This document shows, piece by piece, positions 60,709 to 64,000 of a stretch of DNA of 64,000 bases. How positions within the stretch are numbered: position 1 is the first letter of the stretch; every line of letters begins with the position of its first letter. Under the pieces are notes generated by a model, which saw nothing but the letters and a program-made list of their open reading frames with translations, did not search any database and had not been told where the DNA came from. Source of the stretch: Christensenella minuta (GTDB taxonomy: Bacteria; Bacillota; Clostridia; Christensenellales; Christensenellaceae); NCBI RefSeq assembly GCF_003628755.1, contig NZ_CP029256.1:1321585-1385584 (forward strand), given 5' to 3'. A program made the translations under genes and the position numbers.

Positions 60709-62774
60709 TTCGCTTTACTCCTATCGATCAGAAAACCGGCCTTATAGGTCGTCTTTGCAATTGCTTTGTCAAATATCCTCAAAAGCGCGGGCAGGAAACA
60801 GATCACCATGAAGAGGGACAGCAGCGTTCCGCGCCCCAGCAGCAAGCCGATATCGGATACCGCGGGGTTGGATGAGGTCGCGTACAGGGTGAAGCCCGCC
60901 GTTGCAAGCGTCGCTGCGGAGACCAAGATCGATTTGAACGAATCCCCCATCGCCTGATGCATCGCCTCTTTCTGCGGCATGGCCTTCCTGTTCCGCATAT
61001 ACGTCGTGGTTAATAAAATGGCGTAATCCACCGTCGCCCCAAGCTGTACCGTATTGAGCACCAGGTAGCCGATGAAGTTGATGGACGTTCCGGTGAAATA
61101 CGGAATTGCCAAATTGATCCAGATACCCGCCTCGATCGTCAGCAAAAGGAGGAACGGTAAGGTGCCCGATTTGAAGGTGACCAGCAACACGAGGAAGATC
61201 GCGATTACCGCCAGAATGGTGACAAACCGGTTGTCCTCCTGCACCACGTTCTTCATATCGTAAAGATTCGCGCTCTCCCCGACCGAATATACGGTGTCGC
61301 CGTAATAGGACCGGGCGACCGCCATGATTTCTTCCACCGTGCCGAACGCCGCGTCGCCCTCCGCCGGCGTATCGGTATAGACCACAATACGGGCATAGTG
61401 ATCCGAATAGAACTGCCCTGTCACGTCTTCTCCCAAAAATTCCGGCGGATAGGCCGCGCCCACCATATTGGCATACGATACGACCGCCGTTACATGGTTA
61501 AGGTCACCGAGCTCCCCTCCCATCGCGAACTCCTTCGAGACGTCGCCCCGCGGCACAAGCAGCGCCATAATGGTAGACTGCCCGAACTCTTCCTGGATTT
61601 CCTCTTTTGCGCGTCCGCTTTCACTCGCCTGGGCGGCACTGCTGTTGCCGTAGACAAAGCCTGTCTGCCCCTGCCCAAGGAAAGCGGGAACGACGACGAG
61701 GATCACCAGGATCAGCGCCGGAACGGCAAGCTTCGAGAATACCTTGTTTACATTTTTAAAATTCGGCATCAGCCGCCTGTGCCGTGTTTTGTCGATCAGC
61801 CTCACGGTGCACAGCGTAAGCGCGGGCAGGAAGACCATCGTCGTCACAAAGCTCAAGACGATCCCTTTGGCAAGATTCCAGCCAAGGTCCGCCCCGATCT
61901 GGAAGTCCATAAACGTCAACGCCAGAAAGCCGAATAAAGTAGTCGCTGCACTGGCTGCAATGGTCGACGCCGACTCCTTTACGGCGTGGCGCATCGCCTC
62001 GTTCACATCACCGTATTTTTTCCGGTTGTCGGCAAAGCTGTGCAGCAGAAAAATAGCATAATCCAGCGAAACCGCAAGCTGCAGGATCGGGCTTACGGAG
62101 TTGGTCATGAAGGAGACTTCTCCGAAAAAAATATTGGTTCCCATATTGATTAGAATGGAAATGCCAATGGTCAGGATAAAGAGCAGCGGCTCGATCCATG
62201 AAGAAGAAGATAAAATCAGGATAGCAATGATGATGGGCAACAGGATCGCCATTGCGTTCCCAACCTCCGCGCCTGTCGCCTGCTGCATGGTTGCAAGGTC
62301 GGGCGATTCGCCGGCAAGCGCGCCGTCCTCCCCGATCAGCTCCCGGATCGCATCCGAGGCCTCCTGCTCCATCCCGTCCGCGATCGTGACGGTATAAAGG
62401 GCGTTTCCGTTCTTGTAATAGCCCTGAACCGTATCTGCGTCCGCTGTCTCGAGCGGTTGTTTGAGGTCTGCCACATCGTCGAGCCACAGTACGCTGTCGA
62501 CCCCGGAAACCTCCGCAAGCTTCTGTTTATACGCAAGCGCTTCCTCGATGGAAACGTCTTTTACCATAACGCTGGCGTTCGGCATATCGGCGTCGAATTC
62601 TTCCTGCATAATCTCCAGCGCTTTTGTCGACTGTGCTTCCGGCGGCAGATAGTCCACCATATTGTAATTTACAGCCACAAACGACTGCAATACCGCGCAT
62701 ATCGCCGCTGCTGCAATAAACAGCGCAAGAATCGCCTTTTTGTGCTTCACTACCAAGTTTGCCAATCCGCTCAT
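60705..62774 (-). CDS. MMPL/RND-family transporter
   Basis: 689 residues from the ATG at 62774 (GGAGG 5 nt upstream). Twelve-helix RND fold with two large extracellular loops: first helix 'KKAILALFIAAAAICAVLQSFVAVNYNMVDYLP', a central block 'SPILQLAVSLDYAIFLLHSFADNRKKYGD' and a second 'NTVQLGATVDYAILLTTTYMRNRKA'. The paired D-Y-A motifs are the MMPL proton-relay helices. It exports lipids or hydrophobic drugs by proton motive force. A TetR-type regulator is divergent. Confidence 0.92.
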   Translation of the reverse strand: MSGLANLVVKHKKAILALFIAAAAICAVLQSFVAVNYNMVDYLPPEAQSTKALEIMQEEFDADMPNASVMVKDVSIEEALAYKQKLAEVSGVDSVLWLDDVADLKQPLETADADTVQGYYKNGNALYTVTIADGMEQEASDAIRELIGEDGALAGESPDLATMQQATGAEVGNAMAILLPIIIAILILSSSSWIEPLLFILTIGISILINMGTNIFFGEVSFMTNSVSPILQLAVSLDYAIFLLHSFADNRKKYGDVNEAMRHAVKESASTIAASAATTLFGFLALTFMDFQIGADLGWNLAKGIVLSFVTTMVFLPALTLCTVRLIDKTRHRRLMPNFKNVNKVFSKLAVPALILVILVVVPAFLGQGQTGFVYGNSSAAQASESGRAKEEIQEEFGQSTIMALLVPRGDVSKEFAMGGELGDLNHVTAVVSYANMVGAAYPPEFLGEDVTGQFYSDHYARIVVYTDTPAEGDAAFGTVEEIMAVARSYYGDTVYSVGESANLYDMKNVVQEDNRFVTILAVIAIFLVLLVTFKSGTLPFLLLLTIEAGIWINLAIPYFTGTSINFIGYLVLNTVQLGATVDYAILLTTTYMRNRKAMPQKEAMHQAMGDSFKSILVSAATLATAGFTLYATSSNPAVSDIGLLLGRGTLLSLFMVICFLPALLRIFDKAIAKTTYKAGFLIDRSKAK

Positions 62775-62816
62775 GATGTCCTCCACAACGCCCTGTTGCA
62801 ATATCGTATGTTCTGT

Positions 62817-62845
62817 ATTATAATCAACACAATGTTGGATTACAA
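62817..62845 (-). promoter_or_regulatory. MMPL operon promoter with a palindrome in its spacer
   Basis: Minus strand TTGTAA (62845-62840), 17 bp, TATAAT (62822-62817). The 13-bp palindrome CAACACAATGTTG (62825-62837) lies between the two hexamers, a position where the TetR-type protein would exclude polymerase. Confidence 0.75.
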
Positions 62846-62932
62846 CCGACAATCCGCGGGGAAATGTCGATTGCGCAACACAAAATATAAAAACGTTGGA
62901 TTTTTACAATAAATTCAAAATCAGGGTAGGCA

Positions 62933-63511
62933 ATGGAAACTAAAAAAGTAGACAGAAGGGTAAAATATACGATTGAAATGCTCAAGGGCGCTTTGGTGGA
63001 GGCAATGCAAAAAGAGCATATCTCCAAAATATCTGTAAAATCATTGTGCGAGCTTGCCGATATCAACCGCAGCACTTTTTACGCGCATTTCCGCGACCAG
63101 TACGACCTGCTTCACCATATTGAACAGGAAGTGCTCGACAATATTACAAGGCAGCTTGAACGGCAAGATTTTGATGGGAAGGGGCCCATTTCTTTCCAGG
63201 TCCTGAATCTTATCCTCAAATATGTGCGCCAGAACGCTTCCCTGTTCAAGGCCCTTCTGAGCGACAACTGTGAGCCGGACATCCAGCGGGAGATTATGAA
63301 GCTTCCCGATATCATTTCCGTCCAGATTTACGAAGGCCTTGACGAGCGCGCCAAGGACTACCTTTCCGTTTTCGGCATCACCGGCTGCGTAAGCGTCCTG
63401 CAAAAATGGCTGCAGGACGGCATGCCGGAGTCTACCGGGCAGATATCCGAACTTATTTTACAGGTCTTATACCACGGCATCGCAGATTTTTCATGGACGG
63501 CCCGGCGGTAA
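62933..63511 (+). CDS. TetR/AcrR-family regulator
   Basis: 192 residues. N-terminal helix-turn-helix 'KYTIEMLKGALVEAMQKEHISKISVKSLCELADINRSTFYAHFRDQYDLLHHIEQEVL' (about 12-70), then a helical ligand domain. The C-terminal Trp and Leu-rich helices 'GCVSVLQKWLQDGMPESTGQISELILQVL' are typical of TetR_C_33-type regulators linked to MMPL exporters. It very likely represses the divergent MMPL/coiled-coil operon and is released by a hydrophobic ligand. Confidence 0.88.
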   Translation: METKKVDRRVKYTIEMLKGALVEAMQKEHISKISVKSLCELADINRSTFYAHFRDQYDLLHHIEQEVLDNITRQLERQDFDGKGPISFQVLNLILKYVRQNASLFKALLSDNCEPDIQREIMKLPDIISVQIYEGLDERAKDYLSVFGITGCVSVLQKWLQDGMPESTGQISELILQVLYHGIADFSWTARR

Positions 63512-63544
63512 ACGGGTCCCTTCCGGGTGGAAATCCCCGAAATA

Positions 63545-63573
63545 TTTACACTTCGCAATAAATCCGTTATAAT
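63545..63573 (+). promoter_or_regulatory. Promoter of the membrane sensor gene
   Basis: TTTACA (63545-63550), 17 bp, TATAAT (63568-63573), 58 bp before the start codon. Confidence 0.75.
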
Positions 63574-63631
63574 GATCGGTAGAATGAATATATTACCCCC
63601 TATGTATTATTAAGATCGGAAAAGGGCATCT

Positions 63632-64000
63632 ATGCGAAAGCCGAAAAAAATATTTGTCGTTTCACTTATCATTATCGTCGTTATCGCCATTGTAGCGGTC
63701 TCTTTGATGTTCTTTTACGCCAGTACCGTGCGCCGGATTCTGGATGAGGAAAACACCTCTTATTTACAGGAGGTTACCCAGCAGGAAGCGGCGATCATCG
63801 ATACGCAGGTACAGGGCGACATTTCTACCCTTGAGGCGGTCGCCACCATATTTGGAAACGATTATACGCCCAGCCTGTCTTCCGGCCGGTCGATGGATAT
63901 CCTGCAGGACCTTCAGGTTCAGAACGGTTTCAAGAGGATGGGGATCATCTATCCCGACGGAACGGCGTTGACCACGGACGGCGGAACGTATAACTTTTCC
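63632..64000 (+). CDS. Membrane-bound sensor protein, N-terminal part (cut by window end)
   Basis: 123 codons from the ATG at 63632 are visible and the frame is open at the end. A positively charged start MRKPKK is followed by one membrane helix (about 7-28: 'IFVVSLIIIVVIAIVAVSLMFFY'), then an extracellular helical region 'ILDEENTSYLQEVTQQEAAIIDTQVQGDISTLEAVATIF' and 'GIIYPDGTALTTDGG', the pattern of a Cache sensor (residues of its beta-sheet G-I-I-Y-P-D-G-x). The output domain, likely GGDEF/EAL or kinase, is beyond the window. Confidence 0.7.
   Translation, partial: MRKPKKIFVVSLIIIVVIAIVAVSLMFFYASTVRRILDEENTSYLQEVTQQEAAIIDTQVQGDISTLEAVATIFGNDYTPSLSSGRSMDILQDLQVQNGFKRMGIIYPDGTALTTDGGTYNFS

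Noticed and set aside
1-64000. CRISPR array or prophage
   Set aside because: No series of regularly spaced repeats and no phage structural or integrase genes were found in the window.

Overview
The window looks like a chromosomal segment of a moderate-GC anaerobe-type Bacillota, most likely class Clostridia. I infer this from gene content (BioY/BioB, OhrR, three RbsABC-type sugar transporters, FGGY and PfkB kinases, Gfo/Idh enzymes, MMPL plus coiled-coil partner, FtsX-type exporter), AGGAGG-like ribosome sites and sigma-A-like promoters. A Christensenella-like lineage is possible but not shown.

Layout. 1-11 kb: end of a LacI-type regulator, then a minus-strand sugar operon: LacI regulator, solute-binding lipoprotein, ATPase, permease, D-lyxose-type isomerase, FGGY kinase, class II aldolase and fucose/arabinose-type isomerase. 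10.8-16.5 kb: PocR/AraC regulator, SrlD-like dehydrogenase with an MGDG-synthase-type glycosyltransferase, and a MurG homologue overlapping a methyltransferase gene. 16.5-19.6 kb: peroxide-stress cluster (glutathione peroxidase, OhrR-type MarR, flavodoxin-like protein, MFS) behind an OhrR-type operator. 19.8-21.4 kb: bioY-bioB with a BirA-type operator. 22-28.8 kb: second sugar ABC operon with cupin, Gfo/Idh enzyme and AraC regulator; a lone sugar-ABC ATPase follows at 29-30.6 kb. 30.7-39.3 kb: third sugar ABC operon (permease, ATPase, lipoprotein, RhaM-like mutarotase, PfkB kinase and three tandem DeoC-family genes) with a divergent DeoR regulator and a structured 550-bp control region. 39.4-47.5 kb: nitroreductase, aldo/keto reductase remnant, PHP hydrolase, uvrA, Gfo/Idh enzyme, uvrB. 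47.7-50.9 kb: DHA2-type drug exporter gene split by an IS110-family element. 51-64 kb: FtsX-type ABC exporter, tRNA-Ala(GGC), XRE/small-protein pair, flavin disulfide reductase homologue, patatin, MMPL/coiled-coil pair with a TetR regulator, and the start of a membrane sensor.

The most striking item is the IS110-family element at about 48529-50123. The 270 bp upstream of its transposase read as a bridge RNA. There is a 5' hairpin, then one internal loop whose two sides match the two flanks of the present insertion site, then a second loop whose two sides match the element's own two ends. Joining the ends in a circle would create a promoter TTGACT-17 bp-TACAAT reading into this RNA. All of this is read directly from the sequence; function is inferred from the IS621 precedent.

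The other strong item is the DeoC trio: one copy keeps the Asp-Lys-Lys catalytic set, one has lost the second Lys, and one has lost all three. The three sugar operons point to catabolism of uncommon pentoses or deoxysugars, but no substrate can be fixed from sequence alone.
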